Positions 53,268-63,600 of a DNA stretch of 64,000 bases are shown here, in pieces. Position 1 is the stretch's first letter. Every line of letters begins with the position of its first letter. The notes beneath the pieces were generated by a model. It saw only the letters and a list, made by a program, of their open reading frames with translations, searched no databases and was not told where the DNA came from. Source of the stretch: Eriocheir sinensis (taxonomy: Eukaryota > Arthropoda > Malacostraca > Decapoda > Varunidae); contig NC_066515.1 in the NCBI RefSeq assembly GCF_024679095.1, forward strand, positions 24,339,387-24,403,386. Direction: 5' to 3'. A program made the position numbers and the translations under genes.

Positions 53268-53268
<1 letters not shown>

Positions 53269-53322
<54 letters not shown>
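53269..53322. repeat. (CA)n microsatellite
   Basis: Pure CA tract of about 26 units. Confidence 0.98.
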
Positions 53323-53327
<5 letters not shown>

Positions 53328-53570
53328 GATCACCTGCCAGCCCCGAGACGAGAGGTGAAGCAGGCCAGGTATGAAGATGTTATCGGGCAGTGATCGGGCA
53401 GGTGAGGAAGTTATGAGCGAGCGAGTTGCTGCGCGCCAGTACCCGTGTCCCACCAGGTGTTGTTCCTTAATCACACCTGGCGAGCGGTCATATATTTTAC
53501 CTGCCTGATGGAAGACGCCGGTAACAGGTGCATAGGAGCCAATTAACCTTATCTGATTTAATTGTTCTTT
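53323..53570. other. E-box / TAATTG unique island
   Basis: Eight ACCTG/CAGGT words plus CCAATTAAC and TTTAATTGTT at about 53538-53565. No gene seen. Confidence 0.4.
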
Positions 53571-53907
53571 TTTGTTTTTTTTTAGTGTGAGTTTTGGTGT
53601 TGAAGGTAATTTTTTTTTTCTCGTTTTTTTTTGGGATTGTGTTATGGCTGTTGGTGACGTTGTTTTTGTTGTGTTTTTTATTATTGTTTTTATTATTAGC
53701 CGGGAATATTGTCTTTTTTTCCTTCCTTGTAAGCTTTCTATTACTCTTACTGTTTTCCATCTTTTTTTCCTTCAATTTTCCTTCCTATCTTCTTTATTCT
53801 CTTCCTTCTTTCCTTTCTTCCTTCCATTCCTCATTCCATTTTCTTTTCCTCTTCAATTTTTGTTAACCATTTAGATTTCTTCCTTCTCCTCTTTCTCGTC
53901 ATCATCT
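53571..53907. other. T-rich sequence, no gene seen
   Basis: TTTTTTTTG and TTCCTTCC-rich. Nothing recognised. Confidence 0.5.
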
Positions 53908-54310
53908 CCTCCTCCTCCTCCTCCTCCTCCTCCCCATTGATTGGAGGTGGCCGGGATACAAATGTGTGTGTGGTGGGGATGTGACGGGACCTGTGGGGGG
54001 CTGATGACCCCTCGCCCCCCCTCCTATAACTTTGCCTGTCACCCTGAGCCCAATCCCCTCCTCCCCCTCCTCTCCTTCTCCTCCTTCCTTACCTCCCTCT
54101 ACCCCTAACTTTCTCCCCTTCTTCATTCCTTCCATTCTCTTTTTCTCCCCTTCTTCCCTCCTTCCATTCCTTTCTCGTATCCTTCTTCCCTTCTCCCTCC
54201 GCCCCTTCCCTTTCCCTTCCTTCCCTTTCCTCCCTTTCATACCTGTCTTTCCTTCCCCTTCTCTTCCCCTTTCACCCATCTCCCCTTTCGCCTCCTAAAC
54301 CATCCCTTTC
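53908..54310. repeat. (CTC)n then C/T-rich belt
   Basis: CTC at 53908-53933, a G-rich gap, then CTTCCC-rich sequence with CATTCYTTCCATTCYTTT words to 54300. Confidence 0.8.
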
Positions 54311-54838
54311 AAAAACTTCTTAGTACTGCTTTTTATCTCCCTCCTTTATCATATTTTCACTCTCTACGCTCTTTATTATTTCAATTTTTACCATAGTTTC
54401 CCCTCGTCCCTATTTAATCTCTCCCATTTACTTCTTATGGATCGACAGACAGACAGACTGACCTATATATTTCGGCGTCCAATAGGCTGTCTACATATAC
54501 ATCGATAGCGTCTTGCACACACACACACACACTCTCTCTCTTCCTCGGCCCGTTCGTGTGTATCATTAAACAGCCATCGCTCTCTCTATCACTCAGCCCG
54601 CCAAGGTAAATATTTCCCCGTCTGCCTTGAAATATATAAAAAAATCCACATATAGAAGAGACTTTCAGCTTGGGTGGAGGAAGGATTTATAGGGCGGTAA
54701 ATTCATATTATTAGACTGAGCAGCGCGAGAGGGAAGGAAGGAGGGATGGAGAGAGGAGAGAAAAAAATAATACAAGTTTAGAAATGGATGAGTGTAAAAA
54801 TATAAAGATGATGATGGTGGTGAAAATGGATGTTATAT
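54311..54838. other. Unique sequence, no gene seen
   Basis: A/T-rich with GACAGACAGAC at 54445, short AC at 54517-54530, and GGAAGGAAGG at 54734. Nothing recognised. Confidence 0.5.
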
Positions 54839-54839
<1 letters not shown>

Positions 54840-54883
<44 letters not shown>

Positions 54884-54910
54884 CCTTGAGGAAGTATTAG
54901 CGACGGGTTT

Positions 54911-54965
<55 letters not shown>
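54840..54965. repeat. Two (GT)n tracts
   Basis: GT at 54840-54881 and 54912-54965 with a 30-bp complex spacer. Confidence 0.98.
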
Positions 54966-54968
<3 letters not shown>

Positions 54969-55089
54969 AGGATTCATGCGCGTACATTTTTCAACGTTCG
55001 TGAGTGCGTGTGCGTGAGTGTGCACGCTCGTGTGGAGATTTGTGAGTCACGGAGACCTACTCAAGCGTCGCTGAGTCCCGCTTGACGCC

Positions 55090-55345
55090 GAGGAGGAGGA
55101 GGAGGAGGAGGAGGAGGAGGAGGAGGAGGAGGAGGAGGAGAAAGGCTAATAGAAGAGGAAGAAGGAGGGGAACGGTGGGGATGAGGAGAACGTGGAGGAG
55201 GAGGATAGGAAGAAGAAGAAGAAGAAGGAGAAGGAGGAGATGAAAGAGGAGGAGGAGGAGGAGCACTAGGAGAAAGGCTAATAGAAGAGGAAGGAGGAGG
55301 GGAAGAGTGGGCAAGAGGAGAAGGAGGAAGAGGTGGAAGAAGAAA
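55090..55345. repeat. (GGA)n and 132-bp tandem duplication
   Basis: GGA at 55091-55141. AAAGGCTAATAGAAGAGGAA starts at 55141 and 55273. Confidence 0.94.
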
Positions 55346-55449
55346 AAAATAAATAGAGGAAGAAGGAGAAGAAGGGAAGGAAAAGAGGTACAGTGAAAGA
55401 TGCGAAGAAGAAGGTGAGTGAGGAAAGGAAGGAATAAGGAGGTAGAAAC

Positions 55450-55500
55450 GGGAGGAGGAAAAGGAGGAGGAGGAGGAGGAGGAGGAGGAGGAAGAAGAAG
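55450..55500. repeat. (GGA)n microsatellite
   Basis: GGA tract ending in GAAGAAG. Confidence 0.95.
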
Positions 55501-56018
55501 GGAAGAAAGGGAGATAGGAGGAGGTAACATTATTATTTTATTTCACCAAAGAATCGCCAAGTGTTCAAAGGGTCACCTGGTCTTAAATTACAGGTAAATA
55601 TTGTGATAAAGGTAAGATTTCAAAACCATCACAAACATCATTATAACCAGCATCATCATCACTATCATCACCATGTTCATCACTTTCACTATCCTCTCCT
55701 CACTATCCACATATCCCTTCACTATCTATTACCACCATCACCATCATCAGCACTTCGTTAGGTTTACCGGGCTCACGGGACCTCTACCTGTCGTCATAAG
55801 GCACAGGTAAGGCCTCCCAGACTTCCTGTGTTTAATTGGTCACGTTGAGCCAGCCAGGTCAGGTGTGCGGTTAATTAGTCTCAGGTGACCGGTGCTGGTG
55901 TTTGTGTATATCATTAACATCACTTTTTATTATTAGTATCATTGTTTTTATTATTATTATTGGTACTTTTTTGGTGTTGTAGTTGAGGTATGAGAAATTA
56001 TGGAAGTTTGGGTTGTGG
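55501..56018. other. Unique sequence, E-box-rich, no gene seen
   Basis: CATCATCA steps at 55625-55750, then seven ACCTG/CAGGT words at 55770-55890 with TTTAATTGG and GGTTAATTAG. Regulatory role is possible but unproven. Confidence 0.45.
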
Positions 56019-56150
56019 TTTTTTTTTTTCATAGGGAAGGAAACTGCTCAAAGGGAAACAAAATAAAACGAGAAAACGTAAATTAAAACGCAAAAAGGGA
56101 AGGCCTCTAAGTACTGTTCACGCAGAAGAAAACAGAATAAGTGGCTAGAA
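56019..56150 (-). mobile_element. SINE-like element, copy C
   Basis: On the - strand it reads TAGCCAC, a T-rich stretch, CCCTTTGAGCAGTTTCCTTCCCTATG, then an A-tail (T11 at 56019-56029). Same order as copies A and B but more diverged. Confidence 0.6.
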
Positions 56151-56159
56151 GAGAGGATA

Positions 56160-56160
<1 letters not shown>

Positions 56161-56190
<30 letters not shown>

Positions 56191-56203
56191 GAGGAGGAGG
56201 AGT
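56161..56203. repeat. (AGT)n + (GGA)n compound tract
   Basis: AGT at 56161-56190, then GGA. Confidence 0.97.
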
Positions 56204-56348
56204 AAAAGAAGAAGCATAAAGAAATCGAACCTCCAGCAGCATCAAGTTACCCGTCAGTTAAATCCACTCACAAAACACATCATCAGTCAGTGTGAGGGTC
56301 GCGTCCTTAATCTCTGCGGCGGGGACGAGTTTGAGGCTTAACCGCTGT

Positions 56349-56383
56349 AGGAGGAGGAGGAGGAGGAGGAGGAGGAGGAGGAG
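56349..56383. repeat. (GGA)n microsatellite
   Basis: Pure GGA tract. Confidence 0.96.
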
Positions 56384-56824
56384 TTATAGGGTTACGAAGC
56401 TGTCACAACAAACAAACAGGTGCTTCATCTCACCGGCAGAAAAATTAATTATGTGCCATCCATCGCTTAATTAAGAAAGCCCCTCCACCTGTCCCCCCAT
56501 CTATATCCTCTCCATCTCTACCTCCTCCACTTCGCCCTTCTCCTCTTACCTCTCCCCTTGTGTCCCTCCTTCTCTCCTATCCACAGCCTCTCCTAGCTAT
56601 TTCTCCTCCACTTATCTCTCTCTTCCTCTTCGTCTGGTGAGCGTTCAGGAATTTACGCCTTACTACCTCGCTCCTTAAGGCTTAGTTGTTAGTACGTCTC
56701 GCCTTTCCTCCCTTAAGTGCTCGCCGTTTAGATAGTGTAGCGGTTTATTGCCCCGAAAAATACTGCAAGAGTGTGACCAGATGCATTATGGGTCTACGCC
56801 GTGAGGGTTGGTCGCTTATTAATG

Positions 56825-56825
<1 letters not shown>
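56384..56825. other. Unique sequence, no gene seen
   Basis: C/T-rich at 56480-56630, otherwise complex. Confidence 0.5.
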
Positions 56826-56874
<49 letters not shown>

Positions 56875-56928
56875 AATGGAAGCCAAGTGGAAGGTGTTTG
56901 TTATGAAAGGATTGGCGAGCGAGTCCGT

Positions 56929-56982
<54 letters not shown>
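56826..56982. repeat. Two (GT)n tracts
   Basis: GT at 56826-56871 and 56928-56982, with a 56-bp spacer. Confidence 0.98.
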
Positions 56983-56985
<3 letters not shown>

Positions 56986-57508
56986 CATTTGTATCCGTCG
57001 ATCTGTTTGTGTCTTGTGGTGGATGTGTGATTTGTATGATCTGAGTGTGTTTTTGTGTGTGTGTGTTGGGGGAGGGGGGGGTGCGTGTGTGCGTGTGTGC
57101 TAGATAGATAGAGAGAGAGAGAGAAAGAGAGAGAGAACGTGGGATGTACAAAAAAAGCATAAAACAGATACCAACAGACAAAAAAGTGAAGATAAAAACC
57201 CATTAGTAGTCACACGGGCAGGTCGGAGCCTCACATTTACCTGGAATCACCCGCCAGGTAGTCGCCCCTCCCTTCAAGACCGCCTATCACCCGTGTTAAG
57301 TGATTCCCAGGCGCTTGTTTGAGTCCACCTCGACACGACACCTCCGCCCGGGTCTGCATTTACCACCTGCGCAGTCCTCCCTCACCTGTAATCAAGTCTC
57401 TTATAAGCAGATGTCATGCAAAGAAGCTCAATCACAGTCTTTTGTTCTGGGTGACCTACACTGCTATGGTGGGAGAGGGGAGAGGGAGAGGGAGGGAGGA
57501 TGTAGTGT

Positions 57509-57510
<2 letters not shown>
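56983..57510. other. Unique sequence with GT-rich start
   Basis: GT-rich to 57100 with a G6-8 run at 57067-57081, GATA/GAGA steps to 57136, then an ACCTG-rich complex island at 57200-57420. No gene seen. Confidence 0.45.

Positions 57511-57511
<1 letters not shown>

Positions 57512-57597
<86 letters not shown>
57512..57597. repeat. (GT)n microsatellite, 86 bp
   Basis: Longest pure GT tract in the window. Confidence 0.99.
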
Positions 57598-57598
<1 letters not shown>

Positions 57599-57679
57599 AG
57601 TGCCTTGTTTATACTCTGGTTTTATTTTTCTCATTTTCATTGCCTTTCCGTGTTGACTTTCGGATCTTGTTCTTTCCTC

Positions 57680-57793
57680 ACCTCCTCCTCCTCCTCCTCC
57701 TCCTCCTCCTCCTCTTCCTCTTTAACCTTATCCCACTACTTCTCATGTTTATTCTTCCTTCTTCCATCTCCATTTCGCTCCCTCTTATGTCTG

Positions 57794-57824
<31 letters not shown>

Positions 57825-57870
57825 CTCCCTTCTCTTATCCCCCTTCCTTCTCCTCCTCTTCCTCCTCCTC
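57680..57870. repeat. (CTC)n tracts
   Basis: CTC at 57680-57715, 57796-57828 and 57848-57870. C/T-rich sequence continues to 58310 with no gene. Confidence 0.94.
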
Positions 57871-58402
57871 TTCCGTCTGATAAGTCTTCATAGTTATTTG
57901 CAGTGTCAGATTCCCCGCTGTGCATGACATTTCTCTCTCTACTTCTCTCCCTCTCTCTTCCTCTTTATCTCTTTTTCCTTCCTCTTCTCCTCGTCTTTAT
58001 TCCATCCCTGCTTAACTTCCTTTCTGCCTTCTCTCTTTTCTTTCTCCTTTCTCTCCTCTTTCTTTCTTCTGCTTCGTTCTCACCTACTCGTCTTTTAATT
58101 CCAACCTCGCTTCTCTTCCTCCTTTCCTCTTCTACTTTCTCTCACTCCTCTCTCCCTCTTTTTACTCCCCTTCTTCCTCCTTCCTTTTACTTACCCCGTC
58201 TCTCTCCCTTTTCCCTTCTTCTCTTTCTCCAACCACCCCCTTATATCAATACCTCCCTCCTTCCCCTTTCTCTCCTCTCCTCCCCTCCCCTCCCCTTCCC
58301 GAAGCTGGCGCCCTGGTGACAAGTATGATAATCGGGGAGTCATTGTAACCGCTGTCGTGTCTTGATGGGTGCATGAGACTCCATCGGAACAGCATTTAAT
58401 TT

Positions 58403-58404
<2 letters not shown>

Positions 58405-58459
<55 letters not shown>
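58405..58459. repeat. (GA)n microsatellite
   Basis: Pure GA tract. Confidence 0.98.
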
Positions 58460-58461
<2 letters not shown>

Positions 58462-58559
58462 GCTACTGTTGTTATTTTTCAGTTTATTTTTTTAGGTAAC
58501 TTTTTTGTGTTTTTAGTTGACGGTTTTAATCTCAGTTCTCCTCAAGATCAACTCAGGTT

Positions 58560-58640
58560 CCCCCAGGTGTTGGTTTACCTGTTCCCGTGCCCCCAGTTCG
58601 AACCCCGGTGCGTTAGTCCAAGCGTCCTATCGATGTTTAT
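58560..58640 (-). other. Possible tRNA-derived remnant (B-box-like word)
   Basis: On the - strand ACCGGGGTTCGAAC resembles the pol III B box, preceded by GATAGGACGCTTGGACTAACGC, which looks like a decayed anticodon arm. The T-stem does not pair, so this is not a functional tRNA. It could be an old tRNA-derived SINE head or chance. Confidence 0.22.
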
Positions 58641-58753
58641 GTGTCAGTTTAGCTTTTGAGATTTATATTCAAAGTCTGTAAGAGAAAACCTTTGAGCGAG
58701 AGTGAAGGGACACACCTGGCAACACACACCTGGTCAACCTCATTTTTATCACC

Positions 58754-58755
<2 letters not shown>

Positions 58756-58838
<83 letters not shown>
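58756..58838. repeat. (CT)n microsatellite
   Basis: CT tract with one T insertion near 58829. Confidence 0.98.
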
Positions 58839-58904
58839 ATTTTATCTTTCTTTCGAGTAGCGATTCAGAATGGGCAGCAAGATGAACGTGTGTTAGGTTT
58901 ACAA

Positions 58905-59575
58905 GTAATGCAAAATAGTCACCGTCACACATATTGTCCAAGTCCTGAAATGCAAAGGGCTGTCCAGTATGGTCTTCAGCTTGTGTTGCATCGCTCAGTA
59001 GCTTGAAGGAAGGGAAGGGAACGTGTTTTTTCTTTGTGGGGTCCAAGTCTTGAAATGCGAAGGGTTGTCCAGTACGGTTTTTATCTTGTCTTGCATCGCT
59101 CAGTAGCTTGAAGGAAGGGAAGGGAACGTGTTTTTTCTTTGTGGGGTCCAAGTCTTGTAATGCGAAGGGCTGTCCAGTACGGTTTTTAGCTTGTGTTGCA
59201 TCGTTCAGTAAGTTTGAAGGAAGGGAAGGGAACGTGTTTTTTCTTTGTGGGGTCCAAGTCTTGTAATGCGAAGGGCTGTCCAGTACGGTTTTTATCTTGT
59301 CTTGCATCGCTCGGTAAGTTTGAAGGAAGGGAAGTGAGCGTGTCTGTACTTTGTGGGGTCCAAGTCTTGAAATGCGAAGGGCTGTCCAGTACGGTTTAGT
59401 TTGTCTTGCATCGCTCAGTAGCTTGAAGGAAGGGAAGGGAGCGTGTCTGTACTTAGTGGGGTCCAAGTCATTAAATGCGAAGGGTTGTCCAGTGCGGTCT
59501 TTAGCTTCTCTTGCATCGCTTGGTAGCTTGAAGGAAGGGAAGGGAATGTGTCTGTGCTTAGTGTGGTAATCTGAT
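58905..59575. repeat. 106-bp tandem repeat, 6-7 copies
   Basis: GGTCCAAGTCTTGAAATGCG and variants recur at 58935, 59039, 59145, 59251, 59357 and 59460 (104, 106, 106, 106 and 103 bp). Each unit also has TTGCATCGCTCAGTAGCTTG and AAGGAAGGGAAGGGA. A frame on the - strand stays open for about 209 codons although 106 is not a multiple of three. The unit therefore lacks stops in all three - frames. No match to a known protein is apparent. Confidence 0.97.
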
Positions 59576-60149
59576 GCTTCCCACGCGAGGACCTCAGAAC
59601 ACGAACGATTTTAAATATCAATGGAATGTGACTTGAGAATATTAAAAACTCCGTCATGTTTTTTTGTAAATAGTTCGGGAATGTATAAAATCATCAAGTT
59701 AATAATATAATGTCAGGTATTTTGAGTAATTAAGGAACAGCTGATTATATATAAGTTCTAAATTAAAAAAAAGCTTCGTCATGTGTCCAAGGTTGAAATT
59801 GAGAAAGGAACATAGTAATTTAACTTCAGTCAGCCAATGAAAAAATAAATATCAGCTCACTTATCATCACAAAGAATAACACTTAAACTGCACCCAACAC
59901 ATGACATATAATTAAGACAGTAATACGAGCCAGACCAACACACGAGCTGATAACGAGGGAGAACTTGAGGCTTTAAAATCATACAGAAATTCCTCGAACA
60001 TATCTCAGCACTTGCCTTGCCTGAAAAAAAAAAAAAAAAACATGGTATTTTAGGTTTTAATCAGTGTTACTTTTTTGGATTGACAATTTCTTACCTGAGA
60101 TGGAGAGGAAAGGGAAAGGAAAAAGAAGGAAAAGAAGGAAATTGCAACA
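59576..60149. other. A/T-rich unique sequence, no gene seen
   Basis: Complex sequence with A18 at about 60022-60040. Nothing recognised. Confidence 0.5.
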
Positions 60150-60245
60150 AGAAGAATAGCTTACCGAACGGGCTTTTTTTTTTACACTTTTTTTTGTTGC
60201 CCTTGAGGTGTTTCTTTATCTAAAAAAAAAAAGAAAAAAAAAAAA
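60150..60245 (+). mobile_element. SINE-like element, copy D
   Basis: ACCGAACGGGC plus T9, a T-rich segment, the core GCCCTTGAGGTGTTTC at 60199, then an A-rich tail (60222-60245). It matches the 3' two-thirds of copy A; the 5' part is not recognisable. Confidence 0.65.
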
Positions 60246-60690
60246 GAAGCATCGTGAACAGGTGTCGACGGCTATCAGGTGTTGTGTCTATCTGACCTGC
60301 CTCTCCCGGATCTTTTGCGCCTGTTGTTGCTCTTTTGTTCTGATCCTTATCGCCCGTGACGTAACACTGATGGTTTTCGTTCGCGTTGAATTGCCACCTT
60401 TTCGTCCGGGGCACCTGCTTTGTATTATTTTGCCAGACAGTTTTGACGATCGCCCAAATTTATGTCGCAGAAATTTGACTTGCGTGTTGATGTGTATCTG
60501 TGTTATTTTCAGAGTGTGGATTTTGGTGTGCTATTGTGTCGTGTCGTGTCATTGCTGCTGTATTTTATGTGAGGTTGTGCTATTTTAAACCTGTAGTGTG
60601 TCATGCATGCAGGTGTTTTGTTTGTGTTCCTGCTGCTTTGAGAATGTTTTTGTTGTTGTTGTTGTTGTTGTGCTGCCCACCTGGTGTTGA
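60246..60690. other. Unique sequence with (TTG)n at 60640-60672
   Basis: Complex, with CGTGACGTAAC at about 60353 and a GTT tract. No gene recognised. Confidence 0.5.
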
Positions 60691-60699
60691 GGTGGCTGA

Positions 60700-61340
60700 C
60701 CTGTTCTGCTTCCTGTTACCAGATTGAAAAAGTTTTAAGCTTGTGCTGCTCTGTTGGCGAAGGAGATAATGGGTTAGTCTTATACTGCTTAATAGTCTGT
60801 CTTATTTGTGTTCTCGTGTTTGTTTATTCTTATGCTGGTCTGTTCTTCATTGTTAGTAAGATAAATGTTGTCTTTTCTGGTTCATCTAGGCGAGACAGGA
60901 AATGGATTAGCCCGATGTTGCTTCAATGGTGAGTTTGCTGTGTTCTCCAGTGTTTGTGTTCTTAAGTTGGTCTGTTCTTCGTTTTTAGTAAGATAAATAC
61001 CAAGTCTTTTCTGGTTAATCTATAGGCGAAACAGAAAATGGACTAGCTCTTATGTTGCTTGAAGGGCGAGTTTGCAGTGTTCTCCAGTGTTTGTGTTAAG
61101 ATGGTTGGTCTGTTCTTCGTTGTTAGTAAGATAAATATTAAATATATTCTTCTTCATCTTGGCGAGGCAGGAAATGGATTAGCTCTTATGTTGCTTGAAG
61201 GGCGAGTTTGCAGTGTTCTCCAGTGTTTGTGTTAAGATGGTTGGTCTGTTCTTCGTTGTTAGTAAGATAAATATTAAATCTATTCTTCTTCATCTAGGTG
61301 AGGCAGGAAATGGATTAGTTCTTATGTTGCTTAAAGGGCG
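60700..61340. repeat. ~136-bp tandem repeat, 4-5 copies (left block)
   Basis: GGCGARRCAGGAAATGGATTAG-like starts lie at 60889, 61025, 61162 and 61297 (136, 137 and 135 bp). An older copy starts near 60756. Units include TGGTCTGTTCTTCGTTGTTAG and TAAGATAAAT. Each start is preceded by a pyrimidine run plus TAG, resembling a splice acceptor. Confidence 0.95.
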
Positions 61341-61399
61341 AGTTTGCTGTGTGCTCTTGTGTTGGTGTTCCTAAGCTGCTCTGTTCTCCGTTGCCGTTG

Positions 61400-61620
61400 C
61401 CAGTTCGCTATGCTGCGTTACCTAATGTGTGGTGTGTCGTTAGCATATTGTAGAGGTAGTAATAATAATATCAATAGTAATAATGTGATCAATTCCACTT
61501 TAACGTATTCTTTCCTCCTCTTTCTCTCATCCTTCTCTCTCTTTCTCTCCACTACTTTTCCTAATGTTTTCTTTTCTTCCTTTGTTCTCTCCCTCCTCTT
61601 CTCTTCATCTTAAATCTTTT
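61400..61620 (+). repeat. Segment duplicated at 63330-63600
   Basis: Splits the ~136-bp array. It carries GTGGTGTGTCGTTAGCATAT (61429), an AATAATAAT-rich patch, GTGATCRATTCCACT, then T/C-rich sequence with CCTAATGTTTTC and TTTGTTCTCTCC. The same order occurs at 63360-63580. Confidence 0.9.
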
Positions 61621-61624
61621 CTGC

Positions 61625-62045
61625 TTCCTGTAGGCGAGGCAGAATATGTTGGTTCTATATTGTTTAAGGAGTGGATTTGCTGAGTGTTCTTGGGCTGGTC
61701 ATTTCTCCGCCAACACAATATATTTTAAACCTTTTCTGCTTCCTGTTTATAGGCGAGCGAGGCAGAAAATGAGTTAATTTTTTGTTGTTTAAAGAGTTTG
61801 AAGGGTGAGTGTTTCCTCTGTTGCTGTGGCGGTGTGCTCGGTGACATGTTGCAGGGCTGAGATATTTTAAACCACCGCTGTGCACAAAAACGAGGCAGAT
61901 AATGAGTTACTTCTATGCTGTTTTCTATGTTGTTTGAAGGATGAGTCTTTCCTCTTGCTGTGGCGGTGTGCTCGGTGACATGTTGCAAGGCTGAGATATT
62001 TTAAACCACCGCTGTGCATGAAAGCGAGGCAGTAATGTGCTTGTT
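61625..62045. repeat. ~120-135-bp tandem repeat (right block)
   Basis: GGCGAGGCAG or GCGAGGCAG at 61633, about 61755, 61888 and 62023. The last two units share CTGTGGCGGTGTGCTCGGTG and ATATTTTAAACCACCGCTGTG almost perfectly. Confidence 0.93.
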
Positions 62046-62430
62046 TTCAGTTCACACTCCCCGAATTCGTGATGGTGAAAGTATGTGCTGGGTGACATGT
62101 GCGGGGGAGGGGGTGAGGAGGGAAGGGGTGAGGGAGGGCGGTGTCATCGCTCCATAATGTATTCCCTTTGTGGATCGCCGCGCCTTGCAACAACCCCCGT
62201 GTCAGCTCTTAATGAGGCTGAGGGATTACTATTTTAATCTCCCATTCTTTTTTAACATTTTCAATCGCCTCCATGACAGCCTGACACCCATTCACCCGCC
62301 CACCCTTCCTCCCCCGCCACTATCTCCACTCCTCCCCTTCCCCTTTCTGACAAGCCGCCGCCCCCTTCCCCTTCCCTGACAGCCTGATATCCCCCTGCCT
62401 GCTTCCCCCCGCCCTGGCTGACACCCGCTA
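62046..62430. other. Unique, G- then C-rich sequence
   Basis: G-rich at 62100-62140, then C-rich with four CTGACA words at 62279, 62346, 62374 and 62418. No gene supported. Confidence 0.45.
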
Positions 62431-62431
62431 A

Positions 62432-62602
62432 CGATGCCGCGGTCTCCCTCTTACAAAGCCTCTTGCTGACAGCTCGGCGGTGCAGGTGGTGGCGTTGGCA
62501 GCGGCTGTTACCGTTAGTCTGACCACCCAAGCCAGCGCTGAGGAGGCGGAGGACGCGGCGGAGTGCTTAAGAGGGTGGGGGAGGAGCGCGGCGGAGAGGT
62601 AG
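62432..62602 (+). other. Exon-like open frame with signal-peptide-like stretch
   Basis: A frame opens after TAA at 62429 and runs to TAG at 62600, with no ATG. From a CAG at 62483 it reads VVALAAAVTVSLTTQASA then EEAEDAAEC. This is a hydrophobic core, an AxA-like cleavage site and an acidic start. CAG|GTGGTG could be an acceptor. Base composition is GC-rich (alanine codons), so chance is likely. Confidence 0.15.
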
Positions 62603-63105
62603 AGAGTGAGGTGTTTTTCCTTGAAGGCGGCGTCGCTGCGATATTTGATTTAGTTCATTATTCTGGAGTTGTCCTCGTCGTGTCATCTTCTCATGTACAG
62701 CAATTTACTCTGACAAGATAAACATTATCAAGACCTGTCATCGCTTCCCTGGGGGGCGCGAGAGGAGCCTAACCCACAACTCGGCACACGCACCAAAACC
62801 ACCCTTAAAACATAGACCCTCAAAGCCCATACTGCCGTGGTGTTTGCTCGTTAGATGCTTCCTTTTCCCCCTTCGTCCAGCCCACACGCTAAAGGGAGGC
62901 AGAGAGACGCAAGACACAGACGCGAGGGTTTGAGATCTTGGCCGTAACGAGGCGGTGGTCTTGGGGCGAAGGTTACGTGGCCCGCTCCTGCATCTTTACG
63001 CTCGGCTGGGTTGACGTTTGAGGTTTTGACGGGAGACAGGCATCGCGTTTCATGGATGTCAATCAAAAATTCATACAGTGTGTGTCAGAAGCAGGGGAGG
63101 GATGG
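62603..63105. other. Unique sequence, no gene supported
   Basis: Complex and CpG-bearing (62880-63060). A short - strand frame exists but has no recognisable domain. Confidence 0.45.
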
Positions 63106-63106
63106 C

Positions 63107-63135
<29 letters not shown>
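63106..63135. repeat. (GT)n microsatellite
   Basis: GT tract ending in TATATAT. Confidence 0.97.
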
Positions 63136-63140
<5 letters not shown>

Positions 63141-63160
63141 TCTTCATTTTTATATATGTT

Positions 63161-63181
63161 CTCTCTCTCTCTCTCTCTCTC
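63161..63181. repeat. (CT)n microsatellite
   Basis: Short CT tract. Confidence 0.96.
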
Positions 63182-63329
63182 GCAAGATGTCGTGTCATGC
63201 AAGAGAAATTGTGTAGTCAATATTCTTTTTTTCTCCTCGTGTGATTGATTTGTTGTCAGACTGGGCGTGGAAACGTATGACTTTATATTCCTCTTTTCCG
63301 ACGGGTATATTTTCGTAGAGGTCCTTGGT

Positions 63330-63600
63330 ATGCTGTGCTGGTGGTGCGTTAAGTTGTGCGTGGTGTGTCGTTAGCATATCGTAGAGATAGTGATAGTAAT
63401 GATAGCGATAATAATAATAATACTGTGATCGATTCCACTGTAACATCTTCCTCCTCTTCCTCCTCTACTCCTTTCTTCCTTACTCTTTCTCTGTATCACT
63501 CCTTTCCCTATTGTTTTTCTTCCTACTCTTTCTCTGTATCACTCCTTTCCCTATTGTTTTCCTTCCTTTCTTTGTTCTCTCCTTCCTTCATTCCTCTTAT
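63330..63600 (+). repeat. Second copy of the 61400-61620 segment
   Basis: Same orientation as the first copy. Shared words in order are GTATGCTG, GTGGTGTGTCGTTAGCATAT, GTGATCGATTCCACT, CACTCCTTTCCCTATTGTTT and TTTGTTCTCTCC. This copy has an internal ~41-bp tandem duplication (63505-63555). Confidence 0.9.

Noticed and set aside
62851..63066. 71-codon - frame with mixed composition
   Set aside because: No family resemblance, no splice or start context; expected by chance at this length.
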